From the NCBI GenBank assembly GCA_032622095.1, contig CP136061.1:125932754-125996753 (forward strand): a stretch of 64,000 nucleotides of DNA, in the 5' to 3' direction. The notes beneath the pieces are model-generated. The model ran no database searches. It had not been told where the DNA came from and was given only the letters and a program-made list of their open reading frames with translations. Shown here in pieces: positions 1-12,057 of this stretch. The translations under genes were made by a program, and so were the position numbers. This stretch comes from Siphonodentalium dalli (Eukaryota; Mollusca; Scaphopoda; Gadilida; Siphonodentaliidae). Within the stretch, counting starts at the first letter, position 1, and each line of letters starts with the position of its first letter.

Positions 1-39
1 CATCTCAACAGATTCCAACAACAACAATCCGACCAGAGG

Positions 40-435
40 GTCCTATATTACTATTTCTTTGGCTTTGGGGGTAAAAAATATTTGATTCGAGTCGAGGAAC
101 CCATCAAACAAAGCTCAGAGTTATTAGATATTGATTTTTGAAATTTGTTAATTTCTCGAGATGAGTACTAGTAACTGCCTTCAATTTGGTAACCTGCTCG
201 AGATTTTACGCCAAAACTCTATTCAAACAGACAAGGATGGATAACTCTATAATCAAGTGGTAATAATAACGAAATTTTGACTGTCTTCTGGGCCAGAAAG
301 AATTCCCGATAATGAAAAATAATAGATTTCTAAAATCGATATCTAACAAATCTGAGCTTTGATGGGTGACTTCCTCGACTCGAATCAAATATTTTTGACC
401 CCCGAAGCCATTGAAATAGTAATTGAGAGGAGTTT
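40..435. repeat. Imperfect inverted repeat
   Basis: Arms at about 40-170 and 300-435 are reverse complements with scattered differences; both carry ATTTGATTCGAGTCGAGGAA or its complement. A loop of about 130 bases separates them. Translations across it on the minus strand look like short proteins but only reflect the repeat. It is probably the remnant of a foldback or palindromic element; I do not recognise the family. Confidence 0.7.
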
Positions 436-460
436 TATCGGATTGAGTACCTTTAACAAT

Positions 461-1215
461 GACATGTAGATGGGAACGAGTCATTTTGGTGCCGTTCGGC
501 CGAAAAACATGGCCGTCAGCAGCCATCTTGGATTTTACTCTTTACATGACTAAATCCTTTGGCGCGGGCTACAGGTCGTACTTTTTGTCTGATGTTTATG
601 AAATTTGTCATGAACGTTGCCATTGACATGTAGATTGGAACGAGTCATTTTGGGGTCATTCGGCAACAAAAACATGGCTGCTGGCAGCCATCTTGGATTT
701 CAAAATTCAATCCATTGGCGCGGGCTACAGGTCGTACTATTCGTCTGAACTTCATGAAATTCGTCATGGATGTTAACAATGACATGTAGATGGGAACGAG
801 TCATTTTGGGGTCATTCGGCAAAAAAACATGGCTGCTGGCAGCCATCTTGGATTTCAAAATTCAATCCATTGGCGCGGGCTACAGGTCGTACTATTCGTC
901 TGATCATCATGAAAGTTGTCATGGATGTTAATATTGACATGTAGATGGGAACGAGTGATTTTGGGGTCGTTCGGGCAAAAAAAATGACCGCCAGCAGCCA
1001 TCTTGGATTTTACTCTTTGCATGACTAAATCCTTTGGCGCGGGCTACAGGTCGTAGCTTTGGTCGGAACTTCATGAAATTTGTCATGGATGTTAACAATG
1101 ACATGTAGTTGGGAACGAGTCCTTTGGGGTCAATTGGCCAAAAAACATGGCCGCCAGCAGCCATCATGGATTTTACTCTAAATCTAAATCCTTTGGCACA
1201 GGTCAGACATTGCAA
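461..1215. repeat. Tandem repeat, unit 155-164 bp, about 4.6 copies
   Basis: Units begin with GACATGTAGATGGGAACGAG or a close variant at 461, 625, 781, 936 and 1100. Each unit carries a CAGCAGCCATCTTGGATTT segment and a GGCGCGGGCTACAGGTCGTA segment. The copies are well conserved, so the array is recent or homogenised. It lies directly beyond the 3' end of the minus-strand LINE that starts at 1263, and could be part of that element's tail or an unrelated satellite. Confidence 0.8.
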
Positions 1216-1262
1216 TTAGCAACTTTCCTTTCATATATACTGTCAACCATTAAATTATTCCC

Positions 1263-2304
1263 CTACCTAAGTTGAGCTACAGTGTCATTGACACTTTCAT
1301 TTAGATATATTGATAGATTTACTATGATCTTTCTGTTATTTGTATCGAAGAGATCATGTAATTTAATTGTGTTCGGTCGGTTGCGATAGTAGGCTTTCAA
1401 ATATTTAGTTCTGAGGGCAGTTAACCGAGGGCAGTTCATAACAAGGTGGTATTCATCGCCGAGTTCATCGATACAAAGAGTGCATCTTCGTTCTGAGTAT
1501 GGGGTGTTTGTCCAAGAACCAGTTTCCACCGGAAGTCGGTGGTTTCTGGTTCTGAATATCAGTAGTGGCAGGACGATATTGTTATCATCGAGAGATAGGT
1601 ATCGTGGTCTGCCGAAGTTTGGCTTTATGCATCTATAAAATGCGTATTTATTTGATTTTTCCATAGATGCTCGCCAGTCTGATATATATATGTCCGTAGT
1701 TCTGGTTTTTATGGCATTGGCAAACATTTGTGTGCTACAAACTGCTTGGTTTCTCCACGTATATGACATGCCCAGTTTATTCAGTTCAGTATTTACAAAT
1801 TCTAGCCAGGGGATTTTCACATTTTCTAGAATGCGTACATTCATCATTATATTGTAAAGCATAAAAGGGAGTCGGGTGCTTTCCATCGTGATTATTCTGC
1901 TCCAGAACATTAATAATTTAGTTTTTATTGTCAGCGAAATTGGTTTAATTCCCAGCTCCCCGTAAATGAACACTTCCGGTGTGGTCTTGTTTAGGTTAAA
2001 TATGAATCTCAAGAACCATGTTTCTAGTTTACGGAAGCACTCTAAGTTTTCAAAGCCCCATATCTTGGCTCCATATGTCATAATCGGCACGATTGATTTT
2101 TCATAGATATCTAGAATCGTTTCGACGGACAGTTTGTTACTTCGCGAGGTGTTAATCAAAGCATACATTGCCTTCTTGACATTACTGCACCGTGTGTTTC
2201 TTTCAGTTGCGAAGTTACCGTTTTTATTGAATTATGTGCCTAGATATTTATAAGTGTTTACGGTTTCAATTATGTCGGTATTTATGTGGAATTCAATATC
2301 TTTA
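1263..2304 (-). pseudogene. LINE reverse transcriptase, C-terminal third (part 3 of an interrupted LINE)
   Basis: A 301-codon open stretch (1263-2168) encodes the C-terminal region of a non-LTR retrotransposon polyprotein. It contains a YGAKIWGFENLE segment after the RT palm and ends in a Cys/His cluster, C-x2-C-x8-H-x4-C (CTLC...H...C). Reading upstream to 2304 in the same frame gives the typical TYKYLGT segment followed by one in-frame stop, so the copy is dead. At 2304 the coding sequence is cut by a 5.7-kb insertion and resumes in the same frame at 7967. The 3' end lies near 1260. Relationship to one LINE is seen in the sequence; the clade is not resolved. Confidence 0.85.
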
Positions 2305-2822
2305 TTATACTTCCATGGTGTAACCAAGGAAGTATATTGTTTTTCTATTGGGGCCGTTTTCCGTTTTATTGAAAATACTCAGAAACTAATTGGAGGAGGA
2401 CCGTGAAATCTCTAGGGAACGTAGGCATCTGAGGGATACTGAAAATGAAGGTATCGCGATGTCGCCAGAACGCTTCGCCACGGAATGAAATTATTTTTTT
2501 ATTTTTTTTCACTATTATTATTATTAAAATACTCCACACTTTTATAATCACTTTATTTCGGAAAGTATGAGCAGTAGAAAACTAAAAGTTGGTAAGTATG
2601 TTGGGGCAATTGAGTTTTATGCCTTAGTCGCATAACGAATATTGTCCGCGCTTTCTTCGCAGAGTTATCTCCCCTTATACGAAAACATGTCATTTTATTA
2701 TCTCGGAAATTATAAGGAGCAGAGCATAGAAAATTGGACCGTATGCACAACTCGATATGCCCTACAGACCAACGGCATCAAAACTTGTGTCCGAGCTTTT
2801 CCTGAGGAGTTACCGCCCATAA
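2305..2822 (+). repeat. Left-end module of element F, copy 1
   Basis: It matches 3762-4285 almost base for base, from the terminal hairpin through TTACCGCCCATAAA, and then the two diverge. The small open frames in both copies differ only by a few bases and are not genes. The two modules lie in the same orientation 1.46 kb apart, as expected for head-to-tail multiplication of an element end. Confidence 0.8.
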
Positions 2823-3761
2823 ATAGGCAAACCTCAAATTGGTTGTACTCAGCTGTTCTTTTGTATAATTGTAGATAACCGAATTCGGTTTTCGCAGTCC
2901 TCTTGGTAGTTGTCAGTTCATTGCGAAAACAAAAACTGGACAGGGTCGGTCATATATTTTTACATTGGGGTAGGGGCAAATTTTTCGAAAAAAAAAAATT
3001 CTTAACGAAAGTAGTCTATTAAGGTATGCGCATTCCATGAGTGAAGTTGATCATACAGCAAAACGAAATTTTAAAATCCGATTAGAAACACCAGAGTTGT
3101 TGGTCCTGGAAATTCGCATTTTTGCGCTGATCTGCTAACGACCGCAACTCCTCTGAAAGTATCCGACATTAAAAGCCGTATCACACGCTGGTGTGACCGG
3201 AATAAAGAGCGCATGTGGTGCGCCAAAATCTGCCAGGTTCGGTTCAGTATTGTGGGTTTGGGGAGGGGGTGGTCCCAGGTCCCAAATTATTTTGGTCTCA
3301 GAATCAGATGAAACTTGGAATATAACATATATACCGTACAAGCTGATTAGGAAACTGAAAACAGAGCGTTAATCCGTTGGAAAATGTCGGAGATTTGGTC
3401 CCTCAAAGTTTAAAATTGGGCACATAAATGCTTGTCAATTTCAAAATGTTGTTCGTCTCTGAATCAGATGAAATCCACACCATTGCATCTCTGAGAGCAG
3501 CAGATCACAAAACTGAAAACAGTTTTAAAATCCGTTGGTAAATAACGAAGTTACGGGCCCTCAAAGTTCGCATTTTGAGCCGGGGTTGACAATGTGTTTA
3601 TCCCGTCACACAGTTTCGAGGCAGGGGAGGGGTCACTCCCATACACTCCCATACACACTCCCATACACACCGAAATACAAAAGCCAGGATAACATATGGT
3701 CACACAACTGAACATTTTGTATTACTAAACTGCGATTCTTTCATCTCAATATTTTCTCTAT

Positions 3762-4285
3762 TATTATACTTCCATGGTGTAACCAAGGAAGTATATTGTT
3801 TTTCTATTGGGGCCGTTTTCCGTTTTATTGAAAATACTCAGAAACTAATTTGAGGAGGACCGTGAAATCTCTAGGGAACGTAGGCATCTGAGGGATACTG
3901 AAAATGAAGGTATCGCGATGTCGCCAGAACGCTTCGCCACGGAATGAAATTAAAAAAATAAATTATTTTTCACTATTATTATTATTATTAAAATACTCCA
4001 CACTTTTATAATCACTTTATTTCGGAAAGTATGAGCAGTAGAAAACTAAAAGTTGGTATGTATGTTGGGGCAAATGAGTTTTATGCCTTAGTCGCATAAC
4101 GAATATTGTCGGCGCTTTCTTCGCAGAGTTATCTCCCCTTATACGAAAACATGTCATTTTATTATCTCGGAAATTATAAGGAGCAGAGCATAGAAAATTG
4201 GACCGTATGCACAACTCGATATGCCCTACAGACCAACGGCATCAAAACTTGTGTCCGAGCTTTTCCCGAGGAGTTACCGCCCATA
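3762..4285 (+). repeat. Left-end module of element F, copy 2
   Basis: Direct repeat of 2305-2822, with a slightly longer A/T run in the middle. It is followed by unrelated sequence with long T runs (about 4321-4340). Confidence 0.8.
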
Positions 4286-5569
4286 AAAATGGACACACTA
4301 TACACCAGGATGAATAAACCTGTTTTTTTTGTTTTTTTTTAGTACAGAGCTCAAAATTTTGTATTGCATATTCCGAATTGGACGATAGATTCGGACTCGA
4401 ATATATCGCTGAAAAATGTTTTTACCCAGTACTTTACGCGTTACGGGGTACGGAAATATTGCGACTACTTTTCCCGCCAAATCCAAACCGGCTGGTTAAA
4501 GTGCAAGATAATGTCGTAGCATGTACCTTGACATACTTTATGTACGTCCCAGAAGTTTGACGGCTATACTATAAATGTAACATGCCCAACGGAGAATGCG
4601 TGTCAGTGTGGGTTGAGACTTTAGGAAAATTCCACGAAAATTGCAAAGGGGGGAAATTAAAACATCGAGATAAATTTTTTTTAACGAGTACATCTGATGG
4701 CTAGTGTTCACGCGCATCCAGAGGGCGATTTTCTCATTTTCAGATGGAACGGTTTACTCGTGACAACGCAATATATAATAAATATGTATACTTCTGTAGT
4801 CTATCACTAGCCGATTTTTAGCCCCAAATCCAAACGGGCTAATGTAGGAGCGAGTTTAATGCGGTGGTACGTAAGCCGGTATACTGTAGGTATGCCTCCA
4901 AAATTTGACCTCTCTAATATAAACGCAACCTGCTCAAGTGAGTGTTTGTGTCGGGTGGGTTCAGATTTGGCAAATTCCACCGAAGATCAAATGGGGAAAA
5001 TTACTCCGAAAATCATATATTGAGATAAAAACTTTTCGATGAGTGGATGTGATAAGTAGTATCTAAACGCAAGATTAGTACACTTTTTAATGATTTATAT
5101 TGAGCGGTTTAACCCTGGTAGCGTATAACGTTGTAACGGTTGATATATATTACTCAAATTCAAACCCTCTATTCATGACGCAAATTCAAACGGACTTATC
5201 AAGAAGCAAGGCAAATGCATGAATGTGCTCACCGATATACTATATAGGTATGTCCGCTCTACTGTAAAAGTAACCTATTGTCACGATTTGACCTGTCCAA
5301 AACACTACCCGGACAAATGTTTTCCTAGGTATCAAATTTCGTCGAAATCCGTCCGTTTTACCAGATTTGACCTTGAACTGATCATTTCGAAGGTCAATGT
5401 CAGGTCGGTGGTCACGACTTGACCCGCCCAAAAGACTCCCCAGACAAAAGTACACCTAGGTATCGAATTTCGTGGAAATCCGTCTGTTTTATCCGATTTG
5501 ACCTTCGATTGAGCTTTTTAGCTCACCTGAGACGAAGTCTCCGGTGGAGCTATAGTCATCACTCCTCGT

Positions 5570-5636
5570 CCGTCGTCCGTCCGTCCGTCCATCCGTCCAT
5601 CCGTCCATCCGTCCATCCGTCCATCCGTCCGTCAAC
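5570..5636 (+). repeat. (CCGTCCAT)n microsatellite
   Basis: GTCCGTCC / CCATCCGT units run for about 65 bases immediately after the hairpin end of element B. The same position holds a short CCGT block in all other B copies, so it is a structural part of the element. Confidence 0.9.
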
Positions 5637-6570
5637 AATTCTTTGAACATCTTCTTCTAAAGTTCCATTGGACCGAATTGGTTTATATTTGGTGTGGATG
5701 TTCCCTATGTGACTCTCATTCAGATTTGTTCAAATGAGGTCACTGGGTCAAATAGTTGCGAAAGCAGGGCCACAACTCTATTCCTTCATAGTAATTCTTA
5801 TAACGACTTCTTTTCCAGAACCATAAGGCCTATTGGGTTCATATTTGGTGTGGATGTTCCCTAGGTGACTCACATCCAGATTTGTTCAAATGAGGTCACC
5901 AGGTTGATTAGTTGAGAAACCAGGGCCATAACTCTTTCCCTCCATAGTAATTCTTTTAAACATCTTCTTCTCGAATACCATCAGGCCAAATGGGTTCATA
6001 TTTGGTATGAAGGATCATTGGTTGACTGGGGTTCAGATTTGTTCAAATGAGGTCACTGGGTCAAATGTGGGTGGGGCCAGGGACATAACTCAGAAAAAAA
6101 AAATTCAGATTAAACTCTTTAACCAAAAAAGAAAAGAATAGAAAAGAAATGATATATTAAAAAATAAAAGAATATTTAAAAAAACTGTGGAATTGTTTTT
6201 TTTTTATTAGAATATTTAAAAAAAAAACAAAAAAACAAGTGTATTTAACTCCATGGTCAATTTAATATATATATATATTGTTTAACATTTTTTGATAATT
6301 GAAAAACTAATGCCATTACATTTCTGTAGGTTGTGGCCCCTGGCCCTTCATTCAAGTGCACTGCTTCTGCCACCCTGGCCTGGTCTCAAAAATAAAATTT
6401 ACTCAAATTCTTGACAGAATCATTAATAAGAAGCATTTACTTTGGCTGTAACTGTATATATGCTGGGTATGCCGACACAATCATGTCAATCTTGATATGT
6501 TTATAAACATTCCTGCAGATTTGCTAGATGTCATTAATTCCCAATCTCTCATGTATTGTTCATATCAGGA

Positions 6571-7305
6571 CTAATGTCATTTGCAGAATGAGGTCCCCAG
6601 AGGGTGAATTTAGTGATGCTATCCCACACAGCGGCCTAGCATCACCAAATTCAACCTCTGGAGACCTCATTCTGCTTAGGCCTCATCTTCTGGGAAGTAT
6701 CTATAGTATCAAATTAACATTGTTGTTAGTTACATTTCCCTTCTAGGAAGTTTCTATATCCCCTAATTTGCAGAAGATAAATTCATAATTGAGGTGCCCA
6801 ATGGGTGAACATCACCAACTTCAACTGGGGAACTTCAATCTTATCCTAGGTCTGCCATAGCAGTTGGGGGGCCCTAGCAGAATGAGGTCCCCAGAGGGTG
6901 AATTTAGTGATGCTAGCCCGCTGTGCGGGATAGCATCACTAAATTCACCCTCTGGGGACCTCATTCTGCAAATGACAGACACACTTTCACACTATTTCAA
7001 GGCTTGATTGTATAATACATTGTGTTGCTTGAGGCCAGGCATGCACAATGTAGGAACATACACGCTTTTTGTGATGCTATCCCACACAGCGGGCTACCAT
7101 AACCAAATTCACCTTCTGGAGACCTCATTCTGCTTAGGCCTCATCTTCTGGGAAGTATCTACAGTATCAAATTTACATTGTTGTTAGTTAAATTTCCCTT
7201 CTAGGAAGTTTCTATATCCCCTAACTTGCAGAAGATAAAATTCATAAATGAGGTGCCCAATGGGTGAATATCACCAACTTCAACTGGGGAACTTAAATCT
7301 TATCC
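6571..7305. repeat. Rearranged foldback MITE C copies with a 230-bp direct duplication
   Basis: The segment contains several copies of the C-family arm (GAATGAGGTCCCCAGAGGGT and its complement) at about 6587-6672, 6880-6972 and 7070-7136. The stretch after the arm, about 6620-6850, recurs at 7074-7305 with few changes, so a tandem duplication has occurred. A C-type right end (TTCAAGGCTTG) is at about 6996-7006. No clean target duplication remains. Confidence 0.7.
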
Positions 7306-7966
7306 TTATCAGATTTGTGAAAATGGGATCACAAAGTCAAATAAGGGCAGAGCCAGAGACTTAACTATTTCACTGCATAGTAATTCTTAAAATATGTTTT
7401 GCAAGAACTATTTGGCTTATATAGAATGGAATGTTCTTCCTTGACTGCAATTCAGATTTGTTTTTAAATGGGGGGTGATCAGTAGTGTACAGTTGGCAAT
7501 TTCAAGGTGGATTTTCACCAATCTACATACTTACAGTCTCTCTAGCCACATATCCTGTTTAAATCTACTTCTTTTAAAGTGATTATGAAAAGTGCTGACT
7601 GTTTTGGTCTCCAGAGTCCCAGTCTTATCAGTCTTTGCAGTCTGGTGAGCGACCCCACAGTCATTGACTGTCTTGTTAAAGACCAATGCCAGGTCGGGGG
7701 TCACGATTCGACCCGTCCAAAACACTCCCTGGACAAAAGTACCCACATTTATCAGATTTCGTCACAATCCGTCCAGCAGTTTTCCCGGCCATAGCTGACA
7801 GACAAACAAACAAACAGACAGAAGTACCAAAATATATATTAAATTTAGAAATGTCAATGCAAGTGCACCATCGGATCGTAATGCACCAATATGCATTCGC
7901 ACGAAGAGGAACACACATATACGCATAACACTCACATGGGATGGGGTGGAATACCATGGAAGTATA

Positions 7967-9504
7967 TCTGATTCCATGGAATCTGACCTCTAGTTTCTGC
8001 TTCGTTTTTTACCAAAAATTAAGATTTTAGTTTATGATGGGTTAATTTTTAGTTTCCAGATGTTGCAATTTTCGTTATTCTGTCCATCTTATGTATATAA
8101 TTTCGTTTTCTCAATATCGATTCATTTTATTTAATTGGATCAGAGAATAAAGCAATTCTGCAAGATGTTGCAGTTATTGTGCAAATCTGCTTAGTGAATG
8201 TTGAAGGCCTTCCTTTGAGTTGGATACGAGACGGTGTCATCTGCATATAACAATATAAGAAGTTTCAGGTAATATCCCGTGTCAGATTTTCTCACTTTAT
8301 GCAAGTCGAAACCGTTACACCCGTGCCCTGCTATATAGGTAGTGATGTACGTCATTGAGGTAGAGAGCAAAAAGTATCTCCAATGGAACTATGGAATAGA
8401 CTAGATATGTTATCATCTACTCTCACGCACGTTTTCATATTTTGGTATATACCTTTTACAGCTCGAAGTATGTTTCCAGATAAATGGTAGTGTTGTAATT
8501 TGCGCCATAGTCCTTTCCTCCAAACTGTATCGAACGCTTTAGTAAAGTCGATAAATGCACAGAAAATGTTATCTTTGTTCAAATCAGATAATTTGATGAG
8601 GGCGTGGAGGTTGAACATATGGTCTGTTGTGCTATAGCCTTTCCGGAATCCGGCTTGGGTTTCTGATTGAAATTTATTCATGTCTATGAATTTGGATATA
8701 CGCTTACAAAGAATACTGGTGTATACTTTTGACATACAACTGAGGAGAGTTATTTTCCTATAGTTATCGGCATCCAGTGGATCTTTTCTGTTTTTGAAAA
8801 TAGGTCTTATGACCCCGATGGTCCAGTCTCTAGGTATAACGCCGGTTTTAAAAATAACATTAAAATACATGGTATAAAAATCGCATAGAAACTGCCAGCT
8901 ATGTTTGATATATGAATTTTCAATATTATCTAGTCCGGGTGCTTTGTTGCTTTTTAGCATTTTGATGGAACTCTCAATTTCATCTTTTGTGATGGGTCCA
9001 TTTAGTTGTTTTTCGCCAATTAAGTTAGTTGGTTGACTAGTATAAGCCATATTGTATGAATCGCAACTTGTCTCTGTTAATGACAATAACTCGGAATCTT
9101 CTTTTTCAAAATGTGATTTAAAGTTATTGGCGTTTGGGCAGGGTAAAATACGTGTCCTTTTCGGTTTATGATATCTTTAATTAGTTTCCAAAAGTCCTTA
9201 CTACTTTGGGTTCGGAAATTATGTACTTTTGCTCGTATGCCTGCGTTGTATTTTATTCTGCTTTTAGTCAGTGCTACTTTATATGAGTTCCTGCATGCTT
9301 CTGATCATATTTAATTTATTTTCAACCGTCGGGTGAGCGCGGTATATTTTGCGGTCCCGTCTGTACGTCTCTCCAATCCAAAAATGTAAGTAGTTCGTTC
9401 GCTTTGTCATAATCCGCTTTATTATGTATAAGTGTTTTTCACACTTGTCTCCGTCGTGTATACGTAACATGTCATGACGAAACAAAAAGTTAAGTGATCG
9501 CATT
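7967..9504 (-). pseudogene. LINE reverse transcriptase, fingers/palm region (part 2 of an interrupted LINE)
   Basis: A 244-codon open stretch at 8352-9086 shows reverse transcriptase hallmarks: NKAPGLDNI, PIFKNRKDPLDADNYRKI, FIDFTKAFDTVW and a trailing region. The catalytic box follows after a small lesion: reverse translation of about 8218-8262 reads LLYADDTVS. Further toward 7967 the frame gives IWKLKINPS...TKILIFGK, typical of the segment after the YADD box, with a few stops. Upstream (9090-9280) lies the pre-RT segment with NFRTQSSKDFWKLI. The part ends at 9504, where element B copy 2 is inserted. It is a decayed, non-functional copy. Confidence 0.9.
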
Positions 9505-9771
9505 TTAGCTCACCTGAGACGAAGTCTCTGGTGGAGCTATAGTCATCACTCCTCGTCCGTCTAGCCGTCCATTCGTCCGTCCGTCCACCCGTCAGTCAAC
9601 AAATCTTTAAACATCTTCTCCAGAACCATAAGACCGAATGGGTTCATATTTGGTGTGGAATTTCTCGTGGTGACTCACATTCAGATTTGTTAAAATGAGG
9701 TCGCCAAGTCAAATAATTGCGAAGCCAGGTCCATAACTCTTTCCCTCCATAGTAATTCTTAAAACGACTTT

Positions 9772-9848
9772 TTATGTTTACCCATACCATAGTATGGTAA
9801 ACATAGTGTCGTTGCCCGGATTGACCACTCGTCGTTCGTCCGTCTGTC

Positions 9849-9879
<31 letters not shown>

Positions 9880-10053
9880 AGACACTTTACGAGTAATGCG
9901 ATAACTCAAACATTTTCTATCCGATCGAAACCAAATTTTGTATATGGGTTTCTCAGATCGAGTTCGAATTTGGGTTTGATCCGAGTTTTTGTTACAGAGT
10001 TATGGCCCTTTTTCAACTTAGAATTCACGCATTCTGCCATAACTCAAACATTT
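9772..10053 (+). mobile_element. Hairpin-ended element A, truncated tandem head
   Basis: It begins TTATGTTTACCCATACCATA; the first 33 bases form a hairpin (ATGTTTACC...GGTAAACAT). A (GTCTGTC)n run at about 9840-9880 follows, then AACCAAATTTTGTATATGGG. After about 280 bases it is replaced by the start of a second A element, so only the head is present. It lies within element B copy 2. Confidence 0.75.
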
Positions 10054-10123
10054 TTATGTTTACCCATACCATAGTATGGTAAACATAGTGTCGTTGCCCG
10101 GATTGACCACTCGTCGTTCGTCC

Positions 10124-10165
<42 letters not shown>

Positions 10166-12057
10166 CTGTCTGTCTGTCCGTAGACACTTTACGAGTAATG
10201 CGATAACTCAAATATTTTATATCCGATCGAAACCAAATTTTGTATATGGGTTTCTCAGCCAAAAATACAGATCGAGTTCGAATTTGGGTTTGATCCGAGT
10301 TTTTGTTACAGAGTTATGGCCCTTTTTCAACTTATAATTCACGCATTCTGCCATAACTCAATAATTTTTTATCTGATTGGAACCAAATTTGGTATGTGAG
10401 TTTCACAGTCCAAAATACAGATTTTTTTTGTTTAAATTAAATTTTTTTTAGATTTAGCTTCTTGCTAAATTTAGCATATACAAATATTAAATTTTGTTTG
10501 AACTTTAAATAACAATAAAAAAAAATATTTAATAATAAAAAAAAATTGACATTTTCATTTATTTTAGTTTTATACGATTAATTAGGTGTGATATCCTGTT
10601 TTGAATATATGAAGATTTTATTGCAATAGTTTCATGTAATATAATGATATCAATAAATTACCATGTGATCATCCAACATACAGAGTATATGAGAGGATTT
10701 TTATAGATGTTGTCATTCCAAATGAAATCTGTTATGACATGAGTGATGACATGAGCTCTGGTGGGTCAAGCAAGATAAACAACACTGGTGGCTGGCTGTT
10801 TGTTTATTCTAACTGTCAAATTGATTAATGGCAGCACAAGACTGATGTTTTTCCTATTCTTGAAATTTCATTACAGGGTGATATAAGGGCCCCCCTCACC
10901 TATATAAGTGTCTTCTAAATTCCATTAATTTGCTTCAAAAATAATTAACCCTTTCCAAGGTTTCCATAGACAACATGCTATAATGTACATGGACTCTTCC
11001 TCATATCTCTTAATATCTATTGGGTATCTTTGCACACTATTCACTTCTATCAATTTTGGTATTGACTGATTAATTGATTTTTGAAAAATATATTAACCCT
11101 TCAGACACGTGCTTTCAATTTGAAATTAAAACAACAGCTGATAGCCAATATGATTTATCTATGCAATGGGAAACAGGCAGATAAATATACATGACTATTG
11201 TAAGTGATGACTTGTTTTGAAAATCAATATGGTAGATGTTAGTATTTCCAGGAACTTTATTTTCCCATTTGTTCACATTTTCATGGTTGATTGAATTTTA
11301 GGGGCCACAGAGCACTTAGAAGATTAACATTGAAGGTTGTGGCTTTTAGTGCCCAAGCTACTTGTAAAACATTGTAATGTGTGAAACCATTCAAATGAGG
11401 GCTAACTTACTTTCTTTTATATGAACGATTTAGTGGTCATAGGGGCCAACATCCCCCATCCCCATCTGTATAACATTATATAGATAATACTTTTGAATTG
11501 TATAAACTACATATATTTTTGAAAACCATACACCCCTGTTATGAAACACTTAATCTTATTTAATACACAGGTCAGATCTGATCTTATATCTGTCCAATGG
11601 GGGAAGGGGGGGGGGTAATTAAAGTACCATTTAAATACGAGATGGAATCCCCTACATATATGTCGTTCTAAGCAATTATAATTTCTCTTTAGAAGTGAAT
11701 AATAAATTTTGAATATCTGGCATGTCAAAAGTGGCAAAGATGGGGATTTATCACTTTTGCTTCTAATGAGTTAACTTAAACTCCTAAACATGTCTTCCGA
11801 AATCACTAAACCATTGGATCTCACAGTGAGAGGTCCTTGTGTGAATAGGGACAGAGTTATGAGATTTAAAACTACTCCTCCCCAACCCAAATACTTTAAC
11901 CCTTTCTTAAGACAAATTATTTGAGCTTTTGATTTCAAGTTGGGAACTGATATATGGATTAATTCCTGTGATCATATCTTTGACAAATTATCAGTTATGG
12001 CTAGTCGCTATCGCCAAGGTATGGGTTAAACATCTGCCGATCGTGATCGGCCTCTCG
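10054..12057 (+). mobile_element. Hairpin-ended element A, long copy
   Basis: It has the same TTATGTTTACCCATACCATA hairpin head as 9772, with (GTCTGTC)n at about 10118-10182. Its right end is CGCCAAGGTATGGGTTAAACAT...CTCTCG. The segment GGTATGGGTTAAACAT complements the head, giving asymmetric inverted ends. The interior (10420-11990) is AT-rich and non-coding, with poly-A/T tracts and a G-run at about 11603-11616. No open frame of interest was found. Confidence 0.75.

Larger units (their letters stand above)
5518..7675 (+). mobile_element. Hairpin-ended element B, copy 1 (inserted in element F)
   Basis: It starts TTAGCTCACCTGAGACGAAG; the first 35 bases fold (GCTCACC...GGTGGAGC around GAGAC/GTCTC). 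A (CCGTCCAT)n block follows at about 5575-5635, then repeated ~150-bp modules with TGGGTTCATATTTGGTRTG and AATGAGGTCACTGGGTCAAA. The right end is GTCATTGACTGTCTTG, preceded by GGTGAGC, which complements the left end. The middle is interrupted by foldback sequence of the C family (6571-7305). No protein is encoded. Confidence 0.75.
2305..7966. mobile_element. Hairpin-ended element F inserted in the LINE (Helentron/pearl-like)
   Basis: The left end starts TTATACTTCCATGG and folds into a hairpin (ATACTTCC...GGAAGTAT). The right end finishes ACCATGGAAGTATA, complementary to part of that hairpin. When the segment is removed, the LINE reading frame closes exactly with no target duplication. The body holds degenerate units of the AAATCCGT / GGGCCCTCAAAGTT type and two ~160-bp units with GTCGAAATCCGTCC (about 5280-5515, resuming at 7676). 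The left-end module occurs twice in tandem (2305-2822 and 3762-4285), near-identical over about 510 bp. It carries no coding capacity of its own. Another element (5518-7675) is inserted inside it. Rolling-circle origin is inference from end structure and the lack of target duplication. Confidence 0.7.

Noticed and set aside
206-526. Minus-strand open frame of 106 codons
   Set aside because: It crosses an inverted repeat and the first unit of a tandem repeat; the similar peptide at 928-1215 arises from the same repeat.
2305-4285. Two 510-bp direct repeats as possible LTRs
   Set aside because: No TG...CA ends, no target duplication, and the 0.95 kb between them has no retroelement coding; both start with the same hairpin end, which fits tandem element heads.
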